Shown: positions 38,201-53,200, counted from the first letter of the stretch. The stretch is 64,000 nucleotides of DNA from Reticulitermes speratus (GCA_021186555.1 JAJKFL010000042.1:29677215-29741214); one strand, 5' to 3'. Numbers and translations are program-made. Notes: generated by a model from the sequence alone, not told the origin.

Positions 38201-41200
38201 ATATGATGACATTTTAATCAATACAAAACTACTTTCCAGTTTTCATATGGTGCATTCTTCTGCTTTAATGGAGATCAATCTAGTTCAGATCCTCATAAAA
38301 CATCTCCTTAAACCATTGTATAAACACCATGACAATTATTATGCTCAAGCAAAGACACAATAAATGAAACTTATTAAATTTGGTTAACTACACGAGTTCC
38401 ATGGTTGAACATACATAAAGTAGAAGAAATAAAGATGGAGTATGCATGTCTTGATATGTACAAGCAGACGCCATTGTGCTGGTCACAACGTTGCTATATT
38501 ATTTCTATCCTGGAATTTTTTGAAGCTACTACATTAACCATAAAGCACTAACAGACATAACAATTAAAACTACTACATGCAGCATTATAACTTACAGGCA
38601 AACTCAGACGCCTGTCACGTTCCTTCTTGTGTTCAGCCTCTTCCTTCTCAGTCTGTGTTCGCCGTGTTGCTACGTTCCTCATCACATCTAATTCATATAC
38701 CAGTTCATCAAATGCAGCCTGCTGCAATAGTGGTGCTTCTAACCATGGTCTGAAATTAAAACTTCACTCATATTATCCAAGCAATTTTCAAAAACTGCCA
38801 CTTACAGTGGACATGAATATTGAAATCATGCAGCATAAAACCCTGGCACAAAAGTTATGGGTCTGAATGTTATTTAGGGTCTAGGTCACATGCAAGAAGA
38901 ATGCAGGCTGTCAGGTATTACTGCTGTCCCCTATTACCAGAAGAACTATAACTGAGGCATTCTAACACCAAAGAGGCATCATTTCATAAACATCTGTCAT
39001 AGTGACAAATGTTCTTTATATCTCCTATACTACAACTTTGCAATGTCACACCTGTATCCAATCCAGACATGGTAATAAACAATGCAAACAAAAACCAATC
39101 ACCACTCAGACTAGAAAGGATTGTGTTTTTATTTCAGGCAGTAGTCAAGTACAGTAACAGTCATGGGTAATGCTTTGAGAAAATCATGCTGGCTCAGTAT
39201 GCTGGGACTGTACGACACCTTCTGATTACTTCTACAGAATTTCTGTACATGGCTTATACACAACATCTGCATGCATATCTGACCATACACATAGAAACTT
39301 CACCGTAATTTTAAGGATCTGCAATGGTGGAACCCCATGCAGTCCACATCTTACAGCTGGAAAACCCTTGAATGCAACCACTCCTAGGACTGTGAAACTT
39401 CATAAGTGTGTGTGTGTGTGGCAGGGAGAGAGGAAAGGGAGAGCAGCAGGAGGGATGTTAAGAAGTTAAGAAAATCAGATACAAGTACTTGTACAATATT
39501 TGTTCATATATTTTAATCCTTTATGCTCCTGACTACTGAAAACCCTCTTATGTGTGTGTGTTTGTGTGTTTGTGCGCGTGCGCCATCACCACCAACAAAG
39601 AATTTATGGTCACTGTTGTAATTCTTCAAGTTTGGACAGGCCCTCCACTTTCAGGCCAAGAATCTTCAGACACAACTCATAGGAGTAAGCAATCTCATAA
39701 AATCTGACAACAAATGTCTACAAAATTTGATCATTACTGTCTGCTGTTATATGTTTCTACTGTCTTCTGTTCCTCATGTTTTACCTCTACTACACAAAGA
39801 TTCAGAAAACACCCTCTCAATTTTCTGTTATGACAACAGTGTCCTCAGAACTGGAAGACTAGTGTGCTTGTATTGTGAAAGATGTGGTGATAAGTAACAT
39901 GAAACTTTGTGAATTATATGAAAATAAAATATTTTGTGTTCACAGATTGTATCAATAAAATGTAATTTTGATGACAGCAGAGAACAGAGAATAACCATTT
40001 TGAATATCTCATAATTTTCTAAATGGACTGTAGAAAATCCTAAAATACTCTAAACAGTACAACTGACTTCAAGTTAAATTGAAGTGCAACATTCCAGACA
40101 TACATGAAAATATCACTATGAAATGGAAGAAATAAGAACTAGAATTTCAGTTGTGAAATAACCTCGAATGCACTAATTATTGGCAAGAATCTTGGTTAAG
40201 AATTTCAGTGTTTCAGACATTTATGGAAAGACAGATGAACAGATATACTGTACTTCTGTTACTTACCTAATGTGCCCTGCCAACTGAGGTAAGCTCCAAG
40301 CATGTGGTAATTTTCCCTGTAACTCAACAAAACTCTCAATGCCTGCTATATTGAGACAGTGAGGACGGGCACCAGAAGGAGGCTTCAGATGTCCATTGCT
40401 TGCGTTATCTGCAGGTAATGTTTCATCACGGGCCTTGCAGAAAATATGAATCCATTATTTACACTTTACATTTGGTTTATTTATCACTCTGGGCCTGGTA
40501 GTTATACTGATACTATTCACCACATTTTGTCAAGATGCCAAAGACAGTATTATCTTGACTCTGAAAAACTATTATACAAGAACCAACTGCAATATCAAGA
40601 TGAATGTTTGTTCAACAGCTTTTGCTTTTGTATTGCCTATGGTTTACTTAGAAATTCCATCAGTGTCTCAGCCTATATAACCTCAGATGATAGCCTTAAT
40701 CAATGAATCATGAATTGCTAAGGTCATAGAAGGAAGTGGCCATAAGGTGCTGCCCCACAGATGAATATAAGTACTTTTGTATCATTTACAGGTACCAACA
40801 CCAAAGCAGCTGGGAGTGTAATAAAATATAAGAAAGACCTGTCAAAACAATATTGTTCTAAGAAACTAGAAAAGGGCAGGAACTTTGCACATAATTTGGT
40901 GAAATGTATATGACATTTATGTGCTGAGCACTGCACATGATGACAGCTAATAGCACAGTTGGTACAGCAACAAGGTTATGGGCTGAATGACCAAGGAACT
41001 GTGGTTTGATTCCTGGCAGCCAGACTGGCTCTGGGGCCTACACAATGAGTATCAGGGGCACTTTCTGTGGAGGTAAAGCAGCCAGTGTGTGAAGGTGGCC
41101 ATTCAGCTCCATCTTGCATCACCTTGGTGCAAGATGGAGCTATACTACCACTCCTCTTTATGCCTTCATGGTGTATACAGGGATAACTTTACTTTGTTTT

Positions 41201-44200
41201 TAGCTTCACTGTTGGTAATGAGACAGAAAATCCTGGCCACAATATTGTGAGATGTATGTGACATTCATATGCTAAGTACTGCATGTGACAATTATGTGAC
41301 TGAAGCATTCAATTCAAGAGAACCCCATGAAAAGAAAAAGCTGCGTTCATTGAGGCGCCAGAATGAATATGAAACTGACGATGATAAACCAGCTCACATG
41401 CTGTTATGATATTCACTCATAAGAAAATTTTCAACGTGGTTGAACAGATCATTTTTTCACCATCTCAACCTCATGATAGTGAATTCCCACATTCGCATGG
41501 CAAGATACCATACCTGAAGGTAAAGCTGAATTTGTTTTTTCACCAATGTGACTATGAGGTGAGAAAAGAAAGCACAGAACAACCAGCAGCAAGAAATGCA
41601 GGCAGACAGAACTAACTACCACATACTATCAGATAGACAGCAGAGGAATGTGTAAGGGAGAGTGTTTTAAAGTTTTAAAGTTTTTCATACCAAGGCAAGT
41701 TACTGGGAGCAGTATTTTGAGATAAACTATAGTAAAAACTATGTCACATTACTGAAGTGCTGAAGTTCCTTCTTATCACGTGCATAAAACTGTAGTGTGT
41801 TTATGCCATGGTATGATGTTACCATTGTTGTTTGTGTGTGTGTGCATGTGTGCCTGCATGCATACATACATGTGTGGAGAGTTACAGCAACAATGTTGTG
41901 GAAACTAAAAGTCACTACCTTACTTTATATCTTAATGCAACTTTTATGCATGTATATCTAGTGACTTTTCTTTGGATTTCCCACACTCCTAGTGTCACCC
42001 ACACCTCAAACGATCCTCTGCACTGCTCACACAACTACTGCCCTCCCCAAGCTTCCTTCTTTCTTTAATGCCACATCACATGTGGAACAGTGATAACAGT
42101 GTCACCATTGTTTCACCTTGACAACCTCACCTCCCCCCCCCCCCCAATTATGAGGTCCTAGTGCTCACAGCATATACTTGTGACAATATGTATACCAGAT
42201 CTTGTGCATATATATATGGTACATAGACATATAAAGAACCTCATCATACTCTTATGGTGGCAATTAAATATGCCTATCAGTACTTAACCCTCCAGCAATC
42301 ATGGGAATATTTAAATACCAACTTGACCAAAAGTGTTAATGAAGCTTCACACTGCTCAAGTTATATAGTTCCATCTGACAAGATACAGGCAGTTCTTGTT
42401 TAACGCAATTCCTTTTTGCGTGATTTCACTTTCACTTGAAAACTTATACCAACTTTTCGAATTACGTGATAATTTTCGGTTTAACGTGATTTGACATAGA
42501 TGATCCATGGTCGTGCTTATCTTCTATAGGAGGTTAGCAGGAAGTGACGTCACTGTCACACCATCAGTTATGTGTATGGATTGATTACGTTGGTGATATA
42601 ACCACATGGGTCATTTAGTTTCCTCTTCAATAGCATTGGCTTTTCTTACCAATATGAGTGACAAACGTCAATCTGCATCACCTAGTGCAATCCAAGTAAA
42701 AAATTGGCAAAAGACAGTCAGTACTGAAGAGAAATTAGACATAATAAGTCAACTTGAAAAAGGTGGACAAATTGTTGATATATGTCATAATGTTAGACTC
42801 GCTCATAGCAGCGTACATACAATTCATGATAATGCTGACAGAATTAAAGAAAGTGCTAAGTCAGGAACTAAAGTGTTTGTTTGTGTAGCTAGACTACCAC
42901 AGTCCTATCTGAATGAACTGTAACAAAAAGCTATGGATATGAGTTTCTTACATTTTTATTGCGTTAGAAATACAGAAATATATTGCATAGAAATGTATGT
43001 ATACTGTATAGAAATGTATATATACTATATATACAGTACATATATACTCTACAGGTCCATATGTCCACTAGTGGTATAGCCATACACTACATAGGATGAG
43101 GTTGTCAGTCCTCTAACCCCCAGGTTGTTTTAAACGGGAATTTTGTGTTTGATTTGCATGACGTTTTTCAGGAATGTAACCCTGGCATAAAACAAGAACT
43201 ACCTGTAATTAGTAAACAAGTAATCTGAAAGGACATGGAAACAAGTCACTGTTTTATGGTATTATTCCAAGACTACTGGAGGGACCTCCTACATACAAAA
43301 ACTAGAGTGTTAACTGCTTGACTGCAATATATGTTCTAACATCATATAGTACTGAGTCTATATAAACAAAGAAGTTCAAAAGGTTTGAAGTTCATTTTAG
43401 ACTTGAAGCAATATTAATTGCAATTTTATATGGTAAATGGTCAAGAATGTTGACAAACAACAAATGGCACTGTTCTTGGTTATAATTTCTCATGCTGATT
43501 ATACCTGAGGTGAATGCTGATGGCTGGGTTTCTCCTGGTGTGAGTCCTCACTGATTCGAGACAATTCTGGTGGAATATGACCTACAGGAACATTACATGA
43601 TGTTGCTGTTGTTACTGTCATTGTTACTGTTGTAGCAGCTGCTGGAGCTATGGTAATAGGTGGAAAGACTGTGATGGATGTTGGATGCTGCACAGATGCT
43701 ACTCTGTCAATAGCAGAAGACTCAGGGACTGTCACAGTGCCACCATTATGGATGGGATCCACTGGGAAAGCAGCCTGGAATAGAAATATAGCAGCCATCA
43801 GCAAGCAGAGTTTAAACAGAATGATGTTTCTTCACACATTCCACACTCTGCTGGTTCTGTAAGCACAGCCTACAGGGAAATGATAGAGCACTGACACTAT
43901 ATGTGACATCAATCCAGAAAACTCTTCCACCAAGCATTTAAATTCTACAGATCACTGAAATATCAAATATAATTACAAATTCACTGCTCTTTAAATTAAA
44001 GCTTATTCTTCACTACGAACAGTCAAACTGTCACTTGTCACTCAGTGGTACTATTATGAAGTGCTACCCAAAAATTCCCGAAATTTGAATTTTTTTCGTT
44101 GAAATGGTGGCCGTGAAGGAGCAGTGTGTTTGCATCAAGTTTTGCTTCAAACTTGGCAAGAGTGCGGCAAAAACTCACCAAAATATTAAACAAGAATTTG

Positions 44201-47200
44201 GCAATGACGCTTTGGATCAGACACAAACCTATGACTGGTTTAACCGGTTTAAAAATGGCCGAACGTCAGTTGACGATGACGAACGTTCTGGATGACCTTC
44301 AACCAGCACAACGCCAGAAAATGTTGCAAAAGTGCGTGAGGTGATCCACAAGGACTGTAGGTGAACAATCCAAGATGTTTGCAACATTTTGGTACTGTCA
44401 TATGGAACATGCCAGCGCATTTTGTCGGGACGAACTCAACATGAGGCGGATTGCTGCAAAATTCATGCCAAGGCTGCTGACTGATGACTAGAAGCAACAT
44501 CGGCTGGAAGTCTGCATGGAACGTAAGGAGCAGGTCAGAATGACCCAGACCTCCTTTCCAAGGTCGTAACTGGTGATGAAAGTTGGATTTATGGGTACAA
44601 CCCTGAAACAAAACAGCAATCGTCCCAGTGGAAGTGTCCATCTTCACCCCGGCCGAATAAAGCGCAGCAAGTAAAAAGCAACGTGAAGTCAATGCTGATC
44701 TGCTTTTTTGATATTGACAGGATTATCTATAAGGAATTCGTGCCTCCAGGTCAGACTGTCAATGCGAAGTTTTACTGCGACGTCCTGAGGCGGCTTAGGG
44801 AGCACATGAGGCGGAAGTGGCCAGGCAAATGGCGCACAAACAACTGGGTGCTCCATCACGACAATGCACCCGCGCACACTGCTTTGGCTGTGCAGCATTT
44901 TTGGGCCTCCAAAAACATGACAGTCGTCCCCCAACCCCCTTACTTGCCTGATTTAGCCCCCTATGACTTCTTCCTCTTCCCCAAGATGAAAATCAAGTTG
45001 AAAGGGCGAAGATTTGACACCATAGAGGAGATCCAGGCCAAATCGCAGAAGGTACTGAAAACCCTGACACAAAAGGACTTCCAGGACAGCTTCCGATCAT
45101 GGCAGAAATGTTGGGAATACCTTGAAGAGGACGGTGGCGATTAGGACTTTAAGTGTGTCTGCTTTTTTTTTTCTGATACATTTCGGGAACTTTTGGATAG
45201 CACCTCTTAGTTGTAATAAAGTGTCATTGTTTTTAGTGTTGTTTCAAAACCACAGAAAGATGACAAAATCAAAATAATCTAGGTCACAGAAACCAGCCCA
45301 TGATGAACAATACCCAATTCTAAAGGGTTCTGATGATGATATAGTACACTTACAATGACTCAGTTTCCAGACATGTTACATCACCTAGTATTCTAACAGA
45401 ACATGTTCTGTGAACTGGTACCTCCCCACCTTCTCATTTGAGGAAGGAAATGCATGAAATTTCTGAAGTTCTGTGCCCTGTTTGGAATATTACACGATAG
45501 ACAAGGCCTAAAACTGAGCAATCCTAAGTACAAAGAGCACTGTTCAGATTAAATATCTTGTAACTGTTATGAACAACATATTTTCCCAACCACAATTAAT
45601 AAAATGATATGGATCCAATTAATGATACTAATGCTACATAAAAGACACACACAACTGTGGCCTACATAATTGGGGCAGATAACTGTGTCTAGGATTTACT
45701 CAGTATCAACGTTATTTCTGCCACATATGCTTGTATTGTATTCTCATTATTTGTCTACACCCATGAAGTGTGCAGCAATGGTTCCATGACAAAAGCCCAC
45801 ACGACGAAAGCCCACACGACAATTGCACACAGATAAAACCCCACTGTCATGAATGCTCACAGGAAAAATACCCACACCGATAAATGCTCACACGGATATA
45901 TGCTCACACGGATGAATGCTCACACGGATTAATGCTCACAAGGATAATTGCTCACAAGGATAAATGCTCACACGGACAAATGCTCACACGGGCGAATTGT
46001 CACACAGGAAAGTAATGGTAGTGTAATGAGGGGGACGAGGTTGAAATATCGCGCTGACTGTAACAGAGACATAGCCTACACGCTAACCTAAGTTTGTGTC
46101 CAGTGGCCATTCCCTTCATATACAAAACAGAGACATAGCCTGAACACTAACCTAAGTTTCTGTCCAGTGGCCATTCACTTAATATACAAAACAGAGACAT
46201 AGCCTGAACGCTAACCTAAGTTTGTGTCAAGTGGCCATTCACTTAATATACAAAACAGAGACATAGCCTGAACGCTAACCTAAGTTTGTGTCCATTGGCC
46301 ATTCACTTAATATACAAAACAGAGACACAGCCTACACGCTAACCTAAGTGTGTGTCCAGTGGCCATTCCCTTCATATACAGAACAGAGACATAGCCTGAA
46401 CGCTAACCTAACTTTGTGTCCAGTGGCCATTCACTTAATATACAAAACAGAGACATAGCCTGAACGCTAACCTAAGTTTGTGTCCAGTGGCCATTCACTT
46501 AATATACAAAACAGAGAAATAGCCTACACGCTAACCTAAGTTTGTGTCCAGTGGCCATTCCCTTCATATACAGAACAGAGACATAGCCTGAACGCTAACC
46601 TAACCTAATTCTTGTATGTGCGTACTTTCCTGTGTGACAATTCGCCCGTGTGAGCATTTATCAATGTGAGCATTATAAACTTGTGAGCAATTATCCTTGT
46701 GAGCATTCATCCGTGTGAGCATATATCCGTGTGAGCATTTATCGGTGTGGGTATTTTTCCTGTGAGCATTCATGACTGTGGGGTTTTATCTGTGCGCAAT
46801 TGTCGTGTGGGCTTTCGTCGTGTGCGCATTTATCCGGTCACCTGCAGCAATATGAGCAGGTAAAATGAATTATTTTAGTTAACACAATAAATTTCAACAT
46901 TTTGCAAGGAGCAAAACCTTTTCATATTATCTTTTTAAAACTTGTTTCAACTGCTTCAAATGTGTATATTTTGGCTTTGTATATTCAGATATCTTAGTTC
47001 CAAAGTGTTCATTTATGTCAGTGGTTCCATACCTCATGATCTTGATTTAAGTCGGGGTCAACAGGGTCTTCAGGGGGGTTACAGATGATCATCACTAGAA
47101 TTCAGTTTCTTTTCTAAAGCTAAAAAAGTGACCAAAAGTTGAGTCTCCTGGTCAGGATATCTTGGTGGTGCCTAACATAAGGATGCAGACACAAAACAAT

Positions 47201-50200
47201 GGGAACTACTACTCTCTGTATATTTAGGCTAACAACTTCCAGTCTCTCTGTGTTCAGGTTAGCATTTTCTACTAAAAGCTGTAATGTTGGGGCACTATGT
47301 GGTAAACCCCATTACCAGTGGTAGGGGACATACCTGTGAGGTGAGGGTGTGTCTGTGCTCGGGACTCTGCAGGTTCTCACCCTTCCACTCATTATCAGTC
47401 TCCTCAGAGTCATCAAACTGTGACTTCCACTGTGATGCCAGCGTCAAACCTGCATAAAACAACACAAAACTTTACCAGCACTGCCATTTTATTGTTTTGC
47501 AGGTATGTATATGTTTTATGACACACCTATTACTATACCACATAACCTAGTATTACTGCTATCACTCCTGTACATATCTAGGAGTTCCCAAGCTCATATC
47601 TTGGCCTGATAACCAGGTACCCTGAGGTTTTTCATGGTTCTCCTCAATCTTCTCATGTAAATACTGTAAGAGTACCTTGAAATGGGCCTTAACCTCTTCC
47701 ATTTCCATTTAAATTCATGTATCACAATCATTAGGTTCTATTACACTAATACACTTTATACAGTTGACTCAGATTTCTCACATAAACCAAGAAATTCTCA
47801 TTTAAATACTTCATAAATCAATGCCTAGTAATAAACATAAACTGGTAAATATTGGGAACTAACAATTGACTGTTTGAAGGTTGGCTTGGGACTCAAAACT
47901 TCAAAATGGATTTCATACTGCTGAGTTTCAGCTTGGTCCTAAAATAGTTTTAAGTTCAGAATGCCTAACACATTATTTTTGTCATTACATTGAGCTGGAA
48001 TTTTTATAGCAATTGCTCTTTCAAGGCAATATATAATAGACTATAACTTTCCAAACCCCACCTAGGGGTTGTAAGACCTTGATGAGGTGGTGAGGCTTGT
48101 GTGCTTCAATGATCCACCAAGGTATACCGGCAGTAACCTGCTACTGGAAGGGCCTCCCTTGCTGGGCAGGTTGGTGGGATGAAGCCAGGCAAAGAAGCAA
48201 CACATCAGTCCTCCAGGTTTGCTGGGGGTTGATCGTGCGGCTAATAATCCCGCATCATAAAATCTAATTATTACAAAAGCCAATAAGCCTCGGAATGATG
48301 GTTACTATCAACGACGAAGCAGGCAAAGGAACATGGAACGTGAGGACTCTTTATAAAGCTGGTAATCTGAGAGCTCTTACACAACAGCGTTATTGATATC
48401 GGCTGCACATTGTAGCTATACATATATACATACATACATACATACATACATGCATACATACATACACACATACATTCACCGATCCAATATCCACGCAAGT
48501 TGAATTGGATATGGAATTTGTCAAGAACAGAGTAGATTGCAATATGCAAACACGTCAAAACACTGAGATACAAAGTTACATAAAATTAGTAAAACACTAT
48601 AAATAACAAGAGAATTCATACTCACTCACTAAGACATGGTAAATATATGGTGTACAATAAATAATAACAAGTCAACATTTAAAAATTAAGTAGAATAAAG
48701 GACATACACACAATAAACATATATGTTGCTAATAATAACTACAAAAGGAGTGCAACAGCAGTTGAAAAACTATTTGTTGCTGGTTAACTATTACAATCTT
48801 TAGAAAGAAATTCGTCAATAGAATAAAAAGCATTCTTAACAAGATAATTCCTTAACATAGTCTTAAAAATATAGTATATTGTTATCAAGTTTTGAAATAT
48901 TTTATGGAAGGTGATTAAGTATTTTAACAGATAAATAATATACAACTCTCTGTATTGTGGAAGATCTCACAGAAGGTACATGCAGTTTATTTTGTTGCCT
49001 AGTATTCCTGCCATGAACTGAGGTGTTGGTTTGATAGATTTTAGGATTTTTAACTACAAATAACATCAAAACATAGATACATAAACAAGGAACTGTAAGT
49101 ATATCCAAGTCTTTTAAACCCTCACTACAAGAACTCCTTGGACCCAGCCTCAGCATAATCCTAATTGCTCTCTTTTGAATTATGAAAACATTTCTCATTG
49201 ATGAAGATGAACCCCAGAAAATTATAACATAATTGATTTGTGAATGGAAATGTGCAAAATAAGCCATTTGTATCATTTTTACATTTACAATAGATGATAA
49301 TTTTCTCAAGAGAAAACAGACAGAACTCAGTTTTATAATTAAATTGTCTAGATGCAAATTCCATGTAAGATGGCAATCTAGACACACGCCTAAAAATTTA
49401 ATATTTTCAGCGACAGTATGAGCTTGATTATTGTATGATACATGTAATGGATAAGCAGAAGATTTAGAGGAAATAAATTTGATCAATTGCATCTTATTTA
49501 AATTAAGTGCCAACTGATTGTTTTGAAACCATTCAGAAATGCAACAAAATACCTTATTTAATTTAGTATTTAGTTCAGTATGATTACTGGACGAAACAAG
49601 AATATTAGTGTCATCAGCAAAGAGAATAGTGTGAGACTTTACCTATGATGCTTGGAAAATTGTTAATATAAACATTCAATAGTAAAGGACCCAACACAGA
49701 TCCCTGAGGACCACCATGTCTAACAGTTTCCCAGTCTGATAAAATATTAGGTGAACTGTCAAGTTGCAAAAGAACTCTTTGTTTTCTGTTATACAAATAA
49801 GATTTAAGCCAATTTTTATTCTGGGTTCAACGTGCATTTTCACTAACTAACTAGTTGGTAGTGAGATATTAGTAAGATTTAAGCCAATTTAAAATAGAGC
49901 CATTTACTCCATAAAATTCCAACTTTGAGATCAATATTTCATGACTAACACAATCGAAGGCCTTTGTCAAATCACAAAATAATCCCATTACATATTCTTC
50001 ATTATTCCAAGCTTTGAGAATCGAATCAGTAAGTTTAAATATTGCACTTTCAGTAGATACATTATCCCTAAAGCCATATTGCTCAGAGACCAAAATATTG
50101 TTACTTACTAGACGATGTTTTAACCTCTGGAAAATGAGCAATTCAAATATTTTAAAAAAACCAGTCAATAATGATATGGGTCTGTAATTTGATATTTGTG

Positions 50201-53200
50201 ATTTTTTAGACGCCCCGGGCAGATACCAGACGACAATGATTTGTTATAGATGTAAGTGGGAGGTTTAGAAATATGGCTACCACATAATTTTAATATTTTA
50301 TTAGATAAACCATCATAACCACATGAACTTTTATTTTTTAATGAAGAAATTGTGCATATGACTTCTCCAAGAAACGAAATGGATGGGAAATAATATATGG
50401 AATACTAAGACACACACCATCCTCCAAAGTGGGAAGCAGAATGGAAAAAGAGAGTTTGGAGTAGATAAAGTAATAAAGAGGAATATTATGGCATTTACAC
50501 CTATCCAATGAGAGGATGTGCAAACTCAGAATAAAAACCAAATTTTTAAATCTATCCATCACCAATGTACACGCCCCCACAGAGGATAGGATAGTGAAGA
50601 GATAGAGAAGGAGGAATTTTATAGCCTACTGGAAAGAACCTATGATAGTACCCCATCTATCAATATTAAAATAATAATAGGAGAACTAAATGCTAAAATA
50701 GACAGAGAAGAGATATTTAGAGACATTATTGGTAAGGAAAGCCTAAATTTAACGTCTATAAACAATGGTGTAAGAGCCATAGACTTTGCAATGAGCACAA
50801 ATATGATAATCAGCTTCACTCATTTCCCACATAAGAACATACACAAAGGCACTTGGAGATCCCCTGATGGAAAAACTTGTTATCAAATAGATCATGTTCT
50901 TATAGATACGGAGTGCTACTAGTATTACGGACGTCAGAACCTGCCAGGGTGCCAGTGGAGACTCAGACCACTATTTAGTCAAAATAGTGTATAGATGTAG
51001 AATACTGGCTTGGAAAACTTACTGGAGGCTCAAAACACCAAAAATAAAAGTCCAGGAACTTAAAGATCCAGCAGTCCAAGAAAAGTACTGGAAGGCCATA
51101 GAGGAAAAGTCTAGTGAGATAACACTGGGAAATGATGACAAGGATAACATTGATAAAACTTGGAAAACTATTAAAGGTATTGTTATGAACAAAGCAGTGG
51201 AAATATTAGGATAAGAGGAGCGACCTGAAAGAAATGATTGATTTGATAATGAATGTGAAACCATGATAAGATCCAAGAACCAGGCTTACAAAGCATGGCC
51301 AATCCATGCTAAAAGAATACAGTATGAAAACAAAAGAAGACCTAACAGACAAACTATGTAGGAAGAAGAAAAGACTGAAGTTAAATGAGCATCTGCTTAG
51401 GATAACTGAGGAATTCAATGAGAATGATTTGCATAAAGCCTTTAAGGACGTCAGATCATATGGGGAAGATTTTAAGCCATCAACAGAGCTGTGCAAGGAT
51501 GTGCAGGGTAATATCACTGGAGATTGTACAAACACAAGACAAAGATGGAAGAAATATTTTGAAGGCTTATTGAATGGGAATAGTAATGATGAGGAAGGGG
51601 AAATAAATGAATTTTCCAACACAAATGCAGATTTACATCCTGTGGAATGCCCAACTTTGGAAGAAGTCAGAGATGCTTAGGTGCACTGAAAAACCACAAG
51701 GCTCCTGGAGCAGACAACATCCCTGCTGAACTTCTTAAATATGGAGTGAATAAGTCATAAATGCTATCAAAAACTTAATAACCCTTATTTGGGATCAGTA
51801 GCAAATACCTGATAAATGGAGGAAAAGCATAATTTGTCCCATCAATAAGAAGGGTGATAAAGTGAGTTATGAGAACTACAGGGTGATCACCTGATTATGT
51901 GCAGCCTATAGAGTGCTCACCAGCATTATACACCTCAAATTAGAGCCATACACAGAAAATATAATTGGAGAATATCAGGCCGGCTTCACGACAGGAAGAT
52001 CTACCATAGATCAACTGTTTACAGTTAAACAGATACTTGAGAAATGCTGGGAAACAAATCAAGGTATACCAAATATATATGGATTTCAAACAAGCTTATG
52101 ACAGCATTAATCATGAAAAGCTGTATAAGATAATGTATGATGTTGGGATACCCAGTGAACTAATAAGGTTATGTAGAGCTACAACAAAAGATTTAGAAGC
52201 CCAAGTGAAGATTCAAACGCAGTTGACTGAACCATTTAAAATAAGGCAGGTCATGCAAAGAAACTTCATGAACTTCATGGTGATTTTTAGAACACCAGTA
52301 TCAGTTATTCTGGCTGTTTACATTCATATTTAATACGAACCATCTCATCAAAGAAAACACAAGTTCTGCATTAAAAAACCATTTGGATATGGATTCTTCA
52401 GCCTACCTGCTTCTTGCTGCCCAGTCTAAAGGAAAGAGCTGTTGTAGGGCTCTAATTTTATATATGCCTGGTTTTAAAAATTCTGATGTCCTGTGAAACA
52501 AAGCTGTTGATACCCCACACTGAACATCCAGTCAGAGCAAGGGTTTTCTCTGGCTCACTTCCATTCACAAACCAATAGTGCCCAATTTCTATTGAGTTAA
52601 AACATAATGTTCTTGTATTTTCTTTTGTTCTGCACCTAACCTGTTACTCAAAATTCTTGCACTTTTGCATATACTGTTGTTGCACACAGCACAACTGACA
52701 TGGGATACGTTTTACAAAACTTCCAGCAACATTTCTTCCATGATGCACACTTAGTAACAGCAATGCAAACGTACCGTCTTTGTGTAATAGAATGTGTGCA
52801 TCATATGCAATGACCTCTCTCTGTAAGATACACAACACAACTGGGTGAGTCTCCTGTTGAGGTGTATGTACATAGCAAGGATGATGCAACACTCCACTGA
52901 CCGACCTTGCATTAATGAGTTTGATTTTCCCTATGCTCAAACTGGAGATTGAAGATATGCTATGTATAAGATAAACCTGCACATATGATGATCTCACTTC
53001 ACAAGCTTCAATGTGAGGGAAATACCTATACGGAACATGTTTAATTTTGGGCATGATTATTGGGTGACCCCTGACTTATCGGTTAATAAAGCAGGAAAAA
53101 TTCTCGTCTTATATTTGGGTAGATATAGTAAGTGTAAAAGTAGCATAAGAAATTTAATGATATAGCTAAGTAGCAGTGCTTCTGTAGCTTTCTCCTTACC

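Larger units (their letters stand above)
48418..50340 (-). mobile_element. Second LINE (CR1/Jockey-like), inserted in the RTE copy
   Basis: On the minus strand it carries most of a reverse transcriptase and ends at its 3' side in a TATG/TGTA repeat (48418-48476), a common LINE tail. Its borders coincide with the break in the RTE coding order. Target duplication not resolved. Confidence 0.7.
48340..52260 (+). pseudogene. RTE endonuclease/reverse transcriptase pseudogene
   Basis: Pieces in order: GTWNVRTLY (48332-48384); decayed endonuclease with [40 protein letters not shown] (about 50660-50910) and [11 protein letters not shown] (50940-50990), which is the usual SDHxLV end of the APE domain; linker (50991-51680); [18 protein letters not shown] at about 51692; and motif [21 protein letters not shown] (about 52070-52130). 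The catalytic YADD region is lost at the 3' end. Numerous frameshifts and stops. Confidence 0.8.
48055..52335 (+). mobile_element. RTE-type LINE, interrupted by a second LINE
   Basis: The 5' part (48055-48384) ends in an endonuclease start, [20 protein letters not shown]. The coding order resumes after 50340 with the rest of the endonuclease and the reverse transcriptase. RTE elements copy themselves by nicking DNA with an APE-type endonuclease and priming reverse transcription there. Many stops: an old copy. Confidence 0.75.

Noticed and set aside
45780-46842. CRISPR-like array of short repeats
   Set aside because: Repeats are inverted between arms, imperfect and without unique spacers; eukaryotic context.
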